IMG/VR virus record: IMGVR_UViG_3300022198_004043
Location: 1-36,411 of that record
From: a virus
DNA: 36,411 bases
Direction: 5' to 3' (one strand)
Shown here: one piece after another, positions 17,753 through 25,965 of the stretch
How the letters are laid out: each line of letters begins with the position of its first letter
Position numbering within the stretch: position 1 is the first letter of the stretch
Made by a program: the position numbers and the translations under genes
The notes under the pieces: generated by a model
Told to the model about the DNA's origin: nothing
Databases searched by the model: none
What the model saw: the letters and a program-made list of their open reading frames with translations, nothing else

Positions 17753-18675
17753 TATATCACATTCCCTCCAATTACAGTGGCCTTTGTTGGATCCCTGGAT
17801 TCTGTTGCACGCATACTGTGTCTGGTAATATCCTTCCAGGTTGTGAATATGTGCCGCCTATCTCTTTGGTATTCTGACATGATATTCCTGTAGCCAACTT
17901 CATCCTTGTCAATTTCCCTCGAAAGATGAGCTTTTATGTACAAAGAGCAAGCCCGGGCTTCCCTGATTGTGAAAATTGTTTCATCTCCGTCATGAAGATC
18001 CGTTTCCCAGTATTGCGTCTTTTGGTAGGTCTGGATCCCCGTTCCTTCGATAATCAGCTTCTCATCAACACAAAGCTTTGGATAAAGAATGAAGCCATCA
18101 TCACCAAACGCTATGGAGTTATGACACCTCCCGTATGATGACTCATTTAATATGTGGCGTTCATTCCAAGGGATCCTATCCACCTCACGGTACTGGCTCA
18201 CTTTAAGATCATTGTTATCAAAAGGGAATCTACGAATAAGAATCCTGCTTATCTCGTGGTTGGGAATGGTAACTCGTCCAGTATGTGCACCATCATGTGT
18301 TTCAGCGAGGACATTTATCCTGAACCAGTTATCCGGATCATCCCCGGGAAGACTGCCGCCCTCATCCACATCATGGTAAGACTGAAACACAGGTGTCCCA
18401 AATTTTTCCGCAGATCTCATTAAGACACCTCCAGTCTCCACAACTACAATGGATCCTTTTGCCCATGCTTCATGCGTTGTCCAAATTGAAGGCTCAACGC
18501 TACTCCATGTCACTATCTCAATATCTCGCAAGGCTGACACAAAGTCCTGTAAATCGACAATAGCTGCTCGTGCCAATTGATTGATGTAGGTTTGAATCCG
18601 CTTACCCTTACGAACCGCATCATGCAGGAGCAAATCCCGCATATCTTCTTTGAAATTTCCCCAAGTATATTCCAT
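17752..18675 (-). CDS. Head-tail adaptor / tail tubular A-like protein
   Basis: 307 residues. The N-terminal part (KEDMRDLLLHDAVRKGKRIQ, then TYINQLARAAIVDLQDFV) is helical, like the helical bundle of podovirus adaptors. The middle is β-rich (GFILYPKLCVDEKLIIEGTG), and the C-terminal part (EARACSLYIKAHLSREIDKD, then EVGYRNIMSEYQRDRRHIFT) gives another helical hairpin. This helix-β-helix order resembles the T7 gp11-type ring between portal and nozzle. It follows the capsid gene group and precedes the fibres, as expected. Assignment rests on layout and fold-like pattern, not a clear signature. AGAGG lies just upstream of the ATG. Confidence 0.5.
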   Translation of the reverse strand: MEYTWGNFKEDMRDLLLHDAVRKGKRIQTYINQLARAAIVDLQDFVSALRDIEIVTWSSVEPSIWTTHEAWAKGSIVVVETGGVLMRSAEKFGTPVFQSYHDVDEGGSLPGDDPDNWFRINVLAETHDGAHTGRVTIPNHEISRILIRRFPFDNNDLKVSQYREVDRIPWNERHILNESSYGRCHNSIAFGDDGFILYPKLCVDEKLIIEGTGIQTYQKTQYWETDLHDGDETIFTIREARACSLYIKAHLSREIDKDEVGYRNIMSEYQRDRRHIFTTWKDITRHSMRATESRDPTKATVIGGNVI

Positions 18676-19112
18676 TACCTGCCTCTCGGTACTGCGTAGA
18701 ATCCGACTATTGTTGACATTATTTCTGTAAAACTATGCAGGAGTAATCCTCCAGATATTGTTACCACATGAAATTCTTTACCTGAACCAAATAGGAATGA
18801 CATTATTCCCCCAGACAAGTCCTTTTTCGGAACAATTATGTCGAAAGATATATGTGGGTTTTTCCCGTAATAGATCACCATGTAGCAATACGTTGCCGTG
18901 AGCATACAAAAAAGGACACGCCTGGTAAGCTGAACAAACGGGTCTTTGGCATTCTCCCTTGCTATTTCCGCTTGCACCTTACGCACCTCTGCGTCCTTTA
19001 AGGCACTATTGCGATCAGCGGCCCCCTTACGTTCGATCCAGCCATTTACGATATTGGACACAAGCTTAATGCCTGCACCAACCGCAATATTTGTTACCGC
19101 ACTCCCCAGCAT
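18675..19112 (-). CDS. Membrane protein, holin candidate
   Basis: 145 residues. The N-terminal ~25 residues are amphipathic or weakly hydrophobic (AVTNIAVGAGIKLVSNIVNG), followed by a charged helix (SALKDAEVRKVQAEIARENA). Two hydrophobic segments follow (about 66-82, LFCMLTATYCYMVIYYG; about 116-141, VVTISGGLLLHSFTEIMSTI). The amphipathic start, long charged helix and two C-terminal membrane helices recall a family of phage holin-type proteins with a GxxxGxxxR-rich lead. A structural membrane role cannot be excluded. It is sandwiched between head genes, starting 6 bases after the upstream stop and ending one base into the adaptor start. Confidence 0.45.
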   Translation of the reverse strand: MLGSAVTNIAVGAGIKLVSNIVNGWIERKGAADRNSALKDAEVRKVQAEIARENAKDPFVQLTRRVLFCMLTATYCYMVIYYGKNPHISFDIIVPKKDLSGGIMSFLFGSGKEFHVVTISGGLLLHSFTEIMSTIVGFYAVPRGR

Positions 19113-19118
19113 TGTTGG

Positions 19119-19496
19119 TTACTCAATAAGCTCAGCGTTGCCATCAACAGCTTCCAATTCTCCTGAAATCAATAGATCTATAGCATCCTCACTTGACTCT
19201 TGGGCCGGACGTGCATTGTCAGCACGCTGAGCATGTGGCGGCTTTGTAGGGTCTTCTGCGATGCTTATGTGAGAGTTGGCTTGCTGAGCTTTCCGCCAAT
19301 TTTTTTTTAGAGTTTCATAGTCCTCCTCGGAGATCTCTTTCAGGATTCCAGGGTACTTTTCCAAGGCCAACTTTGCAGTCTCTTCAGAAACTGATGCTAT
19401 ACCACGCCATGTCCTGCCGTGTAATTGAGTAAGAAGCCTGAAATCAGGTAGCTTAAATTGTGCGTTCGCCCTTTCGGTGTAAAGATACTTGCTCAT
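19119..19496 (-). CDS. Small head-region protein, function unknown (125 aa)
   Basis: 125 residues: a compact N-terminal region (residues 1-70, KYLYTERANAQFKLPDFRLL then TQLHGRTWRGIASVSEETAK) and a disordered acidic C-terminus (ESSEDAIDLLISGELEAVDG). It is the first gene after the capsid gene and its hairpin. Head-completion or decoration proteins usually sit here, so such a role is plausible but unproven. No close ribosome binding site is visible before ATG 19496. Confidence 0.5.
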   Translation of the reverse strand: MSKYLYTERANAQFKLPDFRLLTQLHGRTWRGIASVSEETAKLALEKYPGILKEISEEDYETLKKNWRKAQQANSHISIAEDPTKPPHAQRADNARPAQESSEDAIDLLISGELEAVDGNAELIE

Positions 19497-19531
19497 CTTT
19501 TGTCTTATATGTGTCGTGTGATTAAGGTTGA

Positions 19532-19578
19532 GTTCGACAGGTGCGGGAGGTAATCAACCCCCCGCACCTTCATCGAAC
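19532..19578 (-). terminator. Strong long hairpin just after the capsid gene (no U-tract)
   Basis: In the minus-strand transcript two arms of 12 bases pair around a 5-base loop (arms 19557-19568 and 19540-19551). One pair is G·U in this strand, whereas the plus strand would have an A·C mismatch, so the structure suits minus-strand RNA. A further 6-bp outer stem (GTTCGA/TCGAAC, 19573-19578 with 19532-19537) lies beyond a small internal loop. No run of U follows, so it may be a processing or mRNA-stability element, or a weak terminator, rather than a classic Rho-independent one. Confidence 0.6.
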
Positions 19579-19603
19579 ACATAAGGTTGGGGTAATGGCG
19601 AAA

Positions 19604-21583
19604 TTAATCGTCGTCGCCTACTCCGCCGCCAATGTTTTCTCCAGCAGCCTGAGAGATTGCCATCAATGGTGGGGTGTATGTCAATGATCCAGATTTAGAG
19701 ATGGTGACAGTGGTATTTTCATCATCCTTATAGGATACTGTCACTGTATTGGAGAAGTTCTCCAGGAGCAAGTGACGATGGGGGCGATCCAGCATTGCGG
19801 TCCAGGTCTCCGAACGCAAGGAGTACTCACGAGATACGGAGTTCATGCGGCAACGGTAGAGTCGATCAATGGAAGCATTAGGAGACTTCCGAGTAACGGA
19901 ATTCGATCCTGCAGAACCTTTGTGGATATCAGACCAATCCAAAAGCCACAACGCACGAGAGCGATTCATCGCATTTGTGTTTGCTGTTGAATTTGCATAC
20001 TGACCCTGAACGACATTAATCATGTCATCAAAGAATGGATCATGGAAGATAGCCAACTGAACACCTACTTCAGGAATGTCGTAAATGTTGTATTGGAACA
20101 GAATAATGCCGTTATGCTCAATCTTCTGATCGATCTTAGCAGTACGCTCAACTGTCCAGTCGTACTTTTTAATGAAGTACTTATTCATTGCCTCAAAGAT
20201 GTTGTTGGCAGTGATACGGTCAGTCATACCGTCAATAACGAGAACCTTATCCCCGTCTTGTTCACGGTTGCGTTTCAGGTAGTAGAGATCACCAAACAAG
20301 GTATCTAAATCAAGAGCTTCCCCCATGAGGTCACGCACACGCCCTGTGTTATAGAGCATTGTCTTGATACCAAGAGCGTTTGCCTTGTACTCCAAAGTAC
20401 AATTCGGATCTTCCGGATCGGAAACCGTTGGCAGATTCTCATAGTTGTTCGGATTGTTCTGCTCCTCATTGATCGGCTGATTAAACCAGAAGGCACGGTC
20501 CATGTCGTCGTAATAACGCTGAGCAGCTTGCTTATTCTGGTCGGCAAGAGGCTGGTAGACCATGGAATTAAGGAAAGGATTGACCTCGCCATTCATGATC
20601 TTCTTAAGGGTTTCCCTGTACTCCTCATTCACAATACGTGAGTCACGAGAAGTCTGGAGCCAGTTGACGATGAGCTTTACGTTCAAGTTGGTAGGCTGAT
20701 TGTAACACCAGGCTTCATAATCATTCACGTTGTTCGCCAGAGTTTGCACAACACCATGGGTAGGTTTGTAGTGCTCAGGAACTGCACCAGTGGATGCAAA
20801 TCCACCAGCAGGGACATCGCCACCAACTGGATTCAAAAGAACAATAGCCGAGGAATCATCGCCAGTAACGCCCTTTGAGCCAACAATCTCAAACTGAGAC
20901 TCATAAGCGTTTGGAGCATTACTGTTTCCTGAGTCCTCAAACCAACTGGAGATGATCACAAACCCCCCAGGCATGAAATATCGCTCTGGATTAGGGATTG
21001 GAGTCTTCCAGTCGGAGCTTCCAAGATTAATCTTGAGCTTCCAAGTGTCAGTACGAAGAGTGCTGTTGATATAGCCATGCTCTCCTTGACCGATTAAGAT
21101 CTCTCGGTTTGCACCGATGGATCCCGTAGTCATAGCCTTGTATGTGCTAATATCTTCTCCGGTAGCAAATGCACCTGCACCTACCTCATCGGCGATAACG
21201 AAGTAATTCGCATTCAAGACAGATCTTTGCCGCCTTTGAATGAACGGCATGATCACAGATTGACCAGCAACCTTAATCTTGTTCACGAGGGGCTTGATAT
21301 TTCGAACTGAGGAGTTCAATAAATCTGTAAAACCACGCTCTACAACACCAAGCATTTTAGCCTCAGTTGCATTCGCAATTGTTCGGGCCAAATGGATTTC
21401 AGTGTTCTTCATTTCTGCGAAGCGTTTCGGGGTAAGCCCCGATATCTGAGCCCTCGTAAGGGTGCAGCCTGTACTGGTGTCTACCTTGATTACACGAGGC
21501 AACACACCTGGCTGGAGTAAGTCTGTCGAACCCCCCTCTGTAGCAGAAGTATGGGCTGGATGGTTTTGGTTATTTAATGCCAT
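19604..21583 (-). CDS. Major capsid protein (large, 659 aa)
   Basis: A 659-residue soluble protein directly after the scaffold gene, matching the portal-scaffold-capsid order. It has long β-rich regions, a helical middle (NEEYRETLKKIMNGEVNPFL ... DQNKQAAQRYYDDMDRAFWF) and a C-terminal β domain (TVTVSYKDDENTTVTISKSG, then SLTYTPPL). The length far exceeds the ~300-400 residues usual for HK97-fold capsid proteins, so it probably carries an insertion or extra surface domain. No protease or enzyme motif was seen. It is preceded by a 205-base gap with a terminator and followed by a strong hairpin, consistent with its own high-level expression. No good ribosome binding site is close to the ATG. Identification rests on gene order and absence of a competing candidate. 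Confidence 0.75.
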   Translation of the reverse strand: MALNNQNHPAHTSATEGGSTDLLQPGVLPRVIKVDTSTGCTLTRAQISGLTPKRFAEMKNTEIHLARTIANATEAKMLGVVERGFTDLLNSSVRNIKPLVNKIKVAGQSVIMPFIQRRQRSVLNANYFVIADEVGAGAFATGEDISTYKAMTTGSIGANREILIGQGEHGYINSTLRTDTWKLKINLGSSDWKTPIPNPERYFMPGGFVIISSWFEDSGNSNAPNAYESQFEIVGSKGVTGDDSSAIVLLNPVGGDVPAGGFASTGAVPEHYKPTHGVVQTLANNVNDYEAWCYNQPTNLNVKLIVNWLQTSRDSRIVNEEYRETLKKIMNGEVNPFLNSMVYQPLADQNKQAAQRYYDDMDRAFWFNQPINEEQNNPNNYENLPTVSDPEDPNCTLEYKANALGIKTMLYNTGRVRDLMGEALDLDTLFGDLYYLKRNREQDGDKVLVIDGMTDRITANNIFEAMNKYFIKKYDWTVERTAKIDQKIEHNGIILFQYNIYDIPEVGVQLAIFHDPFFDDMINVVQGQYANSTANTNAMNRSRALWLLDWSDIHKGSAGSNSVTRKSPNASIDRLYRCRMNSVSREYSLRSETWTAMLDRPHRHLLLENFSNTVTVSYKDDENTTVTISKSGSLTYTPPLMAISQAAGENIGGGVGDDD

Positions 21584-21664
21584 AGTATTTTAACATTTCA
21601 GCCTCAAATTACCACATATCGAAAAAAAACAACGAATATTCGCATTTTCGTCATACTTTTTACA

Positions 21665-21702
21665 AAAACTGAAAATCAGGACTCAGGACTTAAAACTGAA
21701 AA
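21665..21702. repeat. Direct repeats in the scaffold-capsid gap
   Basis: AAAACTGAAAA occurs at 21665-21675 and again at 21692-21702. Between the copies CAGGACT is repeated in tandem (21677-21683 and 21684-21690). This lies between the terminator and the capsid start, where a promoter or regulatory site is expected. I could not identify convincing -35/-10 boxes here. Confidence 0.6.
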
Positions 21703-21705
21703 CCT

Positions 21706-21774
21706 CCCACATATGCACCCACAAAAAAAGGGGAGCCTCCTTTTATAGAGACCCCCCTCCGTCTGGTATGTGGG
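21706..21774 (-). terminator. Rho-independent terminator with flanking alternative pairing
   Basis: On the minus strand, downstream of the scaffold stop, a stem AAAAGG/CCTTTT (21726-21744, with an inner G-C pair) is followed by a run of seven T (21729-21723). Outside it, CCCACATA (near the scaffold) can pair with TATGTGGG (towards the capsid), arms at 21767-21774 and 21706-21713. CACCCAC/GTGGGTG gives a competing pairing nearby. This could end or attenuate transcription before the capsid gene; the larger fold may regulate it. Confidence 0.55.
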
Positions 21775-21788
21775 TGGAGAAAAATTAC

Positions 21789-23084
21789 TTACTCATCAAG
21801 CCCAAGTGTTGATAAAATCGTGTCCGATAAAGCATTATCACCTCCCCTATTCTTAGGGGCAGGGGCCGCTCCTCTACCTCTGGATGAGGGAGTTCTCGGA
21901 GAAGAAGTTCGGACTTTTTTATCCTTATTTTTTACCTTAGGAATCTTGGATGCTTTTCCATAAGCCCTCATATTCTCATCGTGAGCCTTCAGGGCTGCAT
22001 CTAACTGCTGCTTACTTCTGCCGATAAGTCGCCTCACAACATCCTGGTTTGACCATGTGTAGTAATTATTGATCTTATCAGGTGCCTTTTCCTGGATTTT
22101 CCTATATTCTGTGCGAGTGACAAATTGCCTTCCGTCTGCACTGCGAGTTTTGGCGGTGCCTAAATTCAAGAATGCCTCCTGCTCTCTCTCAAGCCACGTC
22201 AGCAAAGAAGTATGAGTAGGGTTATTTTTATCGAACTGCTTATACCCCTCCTGGATCTCGATAAGCTCTGACACATATTGATTTGCTCGTGTCACATGAT
22301 GGTTCACGAGATCATATTCAAGCGGCATTGCAGCACGAACCTCCTCGGATGTCTTTTCCCTTAACTCGTTTGCCAAACCCTCAGGCACCAGGCCAAATAC
22401 TGCTTGGGTTGCCTGCCTCTTCTGATGCTCAACAATGGGCTTTAGCTGCATTAAGCGTTGCTCATGCTCGGTTTTTTGCAAAGCTGGGCTCACCTGCTCC
22501 ATTACCCTTTGCGTTGTTCTCTCAACGAGCATATCATCCTCGGCTTTGCGAATCTCTTGGCTTGTAACCTTGGGATACCCAGCACGACAAAAATTCTGAT
22601 ACTCCTCATCAGTAGATGGATCAAAGCTTGGATCTTCTGCAACACGCTTTTCCACGTAATCCTTATGCTTTTTCGAGAACTCAATAAAGTCCCTATCCAC
22701 TGGGCGACCAGTAGACTGTGCAACACGCTTGAGGATTTCATACTTGGATTTTTCCTCAGGAACCATATGCCTCGTTAGTTCCTCATCCGGATCATCCTCT
22801 TCCTCCTCCTCTTCCTCTTCCTCAAATGCAGGTCTTACGATTTCACGACGAACAACACGACGAACCTTTCTGCGAGGCATCTCCTCTTCCTCCTCCTCGT
22901 CATCGGCATCACCCTCTTCTTCCTCGTCATCATCGTCATCATCATCCTCCTCCCCATCGTCATAATCGGAATCAATGATAAAGTCGGCAAGTCCTGCACC
23001 AAGATTGCCATCATCTTCTTCCTCGCCTCCCTCAAGGTCCAGGTCTACTTCTTCTTCTTCTGATTCTTCATCGTAATTGCTCAT
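21789..23084 (-). CDS. Scaffold / capsid assembly protein
   Basis: 431 residues. The first ~100 are extremely acidic with runs of Asp and Glu, interrupted by a basic patch (MPRRKVRRVVRREIVRP). The middle is helical and charged (RLMQLKPIVEHQKRQATQAV), and the C-terminus is basic and disordered (KKVRTSSPRTPSSRGRGAAP) with a final hydrophobic motif (LSDTILSTLGLDE). Scaffolds of podoviruses are typically helical, charged, placed between portal and capsid genes, and bind capsid through a basic C-terminal region. All fit. It overlaps the portal stop by 17 bases, with AAGGA upstream of the ATG. The acidic stretch is far longer than usual. Confidence 0.75.
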   Translation of the reverse strand: MSNYDEESEEEEVDLDLEGGEEEDDGNLGAGLADFIIDSDYDDGEEDDDDDDDEEEEGDADDEEEEEEMPRRKVRRVVRREIVRPAFEEEEEEEEEDDPDEELTRHMVPEEKSKYEILKRVAQSTGRPVDRDFIEFSKKHKDYVEKRVAEDPSFDPSTDEEYQNFCRAGYPKVTSQEIRKAEDDMLVERTTQRVMEQVSPALQKTEHEQRLMQLKPIVEHQKRQATQAVFGLVPEGLANELREKTSEEVRAAMPLEYDLVNHHVTRANQYVSELIEIQEGYKQFDKNNPTHTSLLTWLEREQEAFLNLGTAKTRSADGRQFVTRTEYRKIQEKAPDKINNYYTWSNQDVVRRLIGRSKQQLDAALKAHDENMRAYGKASKIPKVKNKDKKVRTSSPRTPSSRGRGAAPAPKNRGGDNALSDTILSTLGLDE

Positions 23085-25362
23085 TTTGCGGATTTCCTTG
23101 TGTGTTTGATTGTTGTGGTTGTTCGATATTTAATGCACTCTCAACGGTGCCGATCCGCTGATTTAATGCCTGCAATGTCTTTAGCATTTCGGGCATTTGC
23201 TGCTGTAATTGTTCTGTAAACTTTTCCGCCTGGATAGACTTCGCTGCACTCTGGTCCTCCACGCTTTCTGCTTCAATCTTAAGATCATACCCAGACCCAG
23301 ACATTCTAAAGATTTCATTCAGCATTTCCATCAATCTATCTGGACCTATCTTTTGAGCCGCCATTGCCGCAAGCTCTGGAGACATCTTCAGAATCTGCAT
23401 AAGCATCTGTGACAACACCTGTGCTGACTGTGTATCTCGTGGCCTTTCCCCGCCATCCCTTGAAGTAAATAGGTAGTCATGCCTTAAATCCTTTGGCATC
23501 CCAATCACATTCCTGCGTCTCGGAACATCATGATCACCAATGTCATCATCGGAACTAACATCAAACCCAGCCTCCTGAATAGTCTTAACAGTGTATCTTC
23601 CGGTCACTGGTAGATCAAATTGCTCATCATCGCAAGATATGGTGTGCTCATAAAGCTGCTTTTTCATCGCAGACCTTAATTCATCAATTCCCTCCGAGAT
23701 GAAGGAGTATAGAGCATTTGTGGTATTGGTAATCTCCGTGATCTCGGTTGCCGACACTTCCCTTGGCGAAGGTTGGCCAAGCTCCTGTGGAGATAAAATC
23801 AAAAGCCTTTCAACGATATTCAGAATACTAAGAATGGCTGTAGTGTGAAACTGCACACATTCCGCCATCTCCCTATGCACATCAACAACAGTAAGGAAGT
23901 TTTTTGGATCAACACCCAAATCAGTCATGCCAGACCCAGAGTAGAAAAACGCTTTAGGGTTGCCGTACCAGTTTCCACCCTTCAGTGACTTCTCAATATA
24001 CTCCTCCTGATCCTCATCAAGTGAATCCCTGTCAATCGCAATGATCTTCATCATGCCAGTCTTCATATCATGAAGCATGGTTGTCATGATGTCATTGAGA
24101 CGATCCTGGAATGGCATAATCTCATGGGCAATGCTGATGTTTGCAAAGCGATCATCATTCTCATTGATACCACCATAGATGGCTGGAATCGACGGCATGT
24201 ATTCCGCAAAAAGAACGGTATTATCAGATGCCACCACAAACCTTACCCACACTGGATACGGATACAACCCAAGATCATAATCACTCGGGATGATCTTCAT
24301 GAATAGATTGGTGATAAACGATGTCTGATCATCTTCCGAGGCAGCATACAATCCCACATTCGCCTTGGAATCATTCCGTAGGGCCAAATCATCATCTGCC
24401 AGCCCTTCGGTTGAAGGAAACTTGATCTTTATGTCGTCAAAGTAATATGTGAAGTAATTCGAGTGCTGATTATGTAAGCCGATGAGGTTCTTTGTGTACT
24501 CAATCTTATCCACATTCCAAAAGTCCGGATCCCTCGCCAGATCCCTATGTGGCACAACATCCCAGTATCCGATATACTCAGGGCCAATATCATCATTGAT
24601 CTGCGGAAGCGGTCTTGACCTATCCCAGAACACCCTTGTTGGATGAGGCTTCACATATAACACTCCTGCTCTTTCTGTAACGGACATAATTTCCTTATCC
24701 CCAGTTGCAGGATCCTCAACCTCAACCCACCCCTTATCCTCATGCCACGCCCCATCTGGAAACAAAACAACACGAGAATACAAAAACATATCTCGAATTG
24801 CCTGGTTGGATATGTGGCGATAACCAAAACTGTCCGTCATAATCTCCATGCGTTGAGATACTACATCTCCACGCAACTTATCACTAACGGAGGTTCCCCT
24901 TGGTTCATATTTGAGATACGGAAATAAATTGGAAAACTTGGAAACCTGTGCAGCAAGCCTGCGGTTGATGTATGAACGGATCAGGTTAATTGACACCTCA
25001 TGCAGTCGCATTTGGTTGATATCAATAATATGTCCATCTTTATCCTTTACCGCAAATTCATCTACACAATTCAGCTTCTCAAGAGAACGGATACATTCCG
25101 TCATCTTGAGCTTTCCCTGTGCATACTGCATCAGTGGAATATTTGCCTTGTTAAGAGGCAGGGAGTCCCACGCTAAATCAACAGCCCTATAAAGATGCTC
25201 ATGTCGGCAACTATACTCTACGCCCTCGTAGATTCTGGACTCAATCAGGTCATCAAGCCTCTTCCTGTGAACCCAGTCTGGATCCCCCTCGCTGCTCGTG
25301 AACACCTCCCTGAGTCTCTGCTCCGTGCATCCCCTCCTCCTCAATAGTCTCAGATCCGTCAT
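23068..25362 (-). CDS. Portal protein
   Basis: 764 residues from ATG 25362; a TTG 21 bases upstream is less likely. The gene lies between terminase and scaffold. It has helical N-terminal segments, a β/α core with YFTYYFDDIKIKFPS and IPAIYGGINENDDRFANISI, a likely stem-forming helical region (~410-545; HREMAECVQFHTTAILSILN), and a C-terminal Gln-rich coiled coil (AEKFTEQLQQQMPEMLKTLQ, ALNQRIGTVESALN) as in the barrel of large podovirus portals. The length agrees with P22-type portals (about 725 residues). The first 110 bases overlap the upstream helix-turn-helix gene in another frame, which is unusually long for this genome. Confidence 0.75.
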   Translation of the reverse strand: MTDLRLLRRRGCTEQRLREVFTSSEGDPDWVHRKRLDDLIESRIYEGVEYSCRHEHLYRAVDLAWDSLPLNKANIPLMQYAQGKLKMTECIRSLEKLNCVDEFAVKDKDGHIIDINQMRLHEVSINLIRSYINRRLAAQVSKFSNLFPYLKYEPRGTSVSDKLRGDVVSQRMEIMTDSFGYRHISNQAIRDMFLYSRVVLFPDGAWHEDKGWVEVEDPATGDKEIMSVTERAGVLYVKPHPTRVFWDRSRPLPQINDDIGPEYIGYWDVVPHRDLARDPDFWNVDKIEYTKNLIGLHNQHSNYFTYYFDDIKIKFPSTEGLADDDLALRNDSKANVGLYAASEDDQTSFITNLFMKIIPSDYDLGLYPYPVWVRFVVASDNTVLFAEYMPSIPAIYGGINENDDRFANISIAHEIMPFQDRLNDIMTTMLHDMKTGMMKIIAIDRDSLDEDQEEYIEKSLKGGNWYGNPKAFFYSGSGMTDLGVDPKNFLTVVDVHREMAECVQFHTTAILSILNIVERLLILSPQELGQPSPREVSATEITEITNTTNALYSFISEGIDELRSAMKKQLYEHTISCDDEQFDLPVTGRYTVKTIQEAGFDVSSDDDIGDHDVPRRRNVIGMPKDLRHDYLFTSRDGGERPRDTQSAQVLSQMLMQILKMSPELAAMAAQKIGPDRLMEMLNEIFRMSGSGYDLKIEAESVEDQSAAKSIQAEKFTEQLQQQMPEMLKTLQALNQRIGTVESALNIEQPQQSNTQGNPQNEQLR

Positions 25363-25654
25363 TGCTAAAATCAAATAAGTCAATTGTGTCGGGGAAGACT
25401 TTCGAAAGAAAGGTATTCTCCAACAGTGTTAAAAGAATACAAACTGGCATCCTCAGGTTGTTGGCGTGCATTGATCGCACGAACTCTTTGTGCTCTATTC
25501 CACATAAGCTTGCGAGTTCATATATTGTAAAATTAAAAGACTTGGCAAGCCTTTCGACCCTTTTCTTATCCCAAATACTCCTGACATTTGCTGTTTCGTA
25601 ATGGGCATCAATTAGTCGAGAAGCCGCTGTCGATGTTGCTTCTCCATTAATCAT
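25253..25654 (-). CDS. Cro/CI-like helix-turn-helix protein within the head operon
   Basis: About 133 residues from ATG 25654 (GTG at 25657 also possible). Residues ~30-90 look like an XRE-type helix-turn-helix: RVERLAKSFNFTIYELASLC (helices 1-2) and GIEHKEFVRSMHANNLRMPV (recognition helix and beyond), then CILLTLLENTFLSKVF. The C-terminal part is Glu/Gly-rich (ETIEEEGMHGAETQGGVHEQ), in the region overlapping the portal gene. It sits between the terminase and portal genes and overlaps the previous gene by 8 bases. It could be a DNA-binding packaging accessory or a late-operon regulator. Confidence 0.55.
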   Translation of the reverse strand: MINGEATSTAASRLIDAHYETANVRSIWDKKRVERLAKSFNFTIYELASLCGIEHKEFVRSMHANNLRMPVCILLTLLENTFLSKVFPDTIDLFDFSNDGSETIEEEGMHGAETQGGVHEQRGGSRLGSQEEA

Positions 25655-25916
25655 CACCTAAATATGATTCCGGATGATCATCATCAGTTCGCCCGAGGAC
25701 ATCATCTTCATCCTCTTCTTCCTCAACTTCATCCCCCTCAATGTCAGAGACGTCCTCAACCCCATCGATAGAGCACTGCACCCTTCGATCCGTGATCTCC
25801 ATAACAGTAGCCTCCACAGTAATCCTCACTGGATCCCCTGGCTTCAGTCCCTGAAAAAGCTTCTCAACCTCTTCATTATCCTCGATGTCAATTGCGATTT
25901 GATTCAGTGATTTCAT
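25647..25916 (-). CDS. Small acidic protein with possible β-barrel (89 aa)
   Basis: 89 residues. The first ~60 (GLKPGDPVRITVEATVMEIT followed by DRRVQCSIDGVEDV) look like a small β-barrel; the rest is an acidic tail (GDEVEEEEDEDDVLG). It is 49 bases after the large terminase gene and overlaps the helix-turn-helix gene by 8 bases. Function unknown; an acidic DNA-mimic-like tail or a packaging accessory is possible but unsupported. Confidence 0.5.
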   Translation of the reverse strand: MKSLNQIAIDIEDNEEVEKLFQGLKPGDPVRITVEATVMEITDRRVQCSIDGVEDVSDIEGDEVEEEEDEDDVLGRTDDDHPESYLGDD

Positions 25917-25965
25917 AAAATTTTACTTTCAAAGCCAGTCACTCAATTCTAAAACCGATCATAGG

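Noticed and set aside
21584-21660. Promoter for the capsid gene in the AT-rich stretch
   Set aside because: Only weak -35/-10 matches; no pair with both a good spacer and good boxes.
22729-22965. Plus-strand poly-serine open frame
   Set aside because: Reverse reading of the Glu/Asp codons of the scaffold N-terminus.
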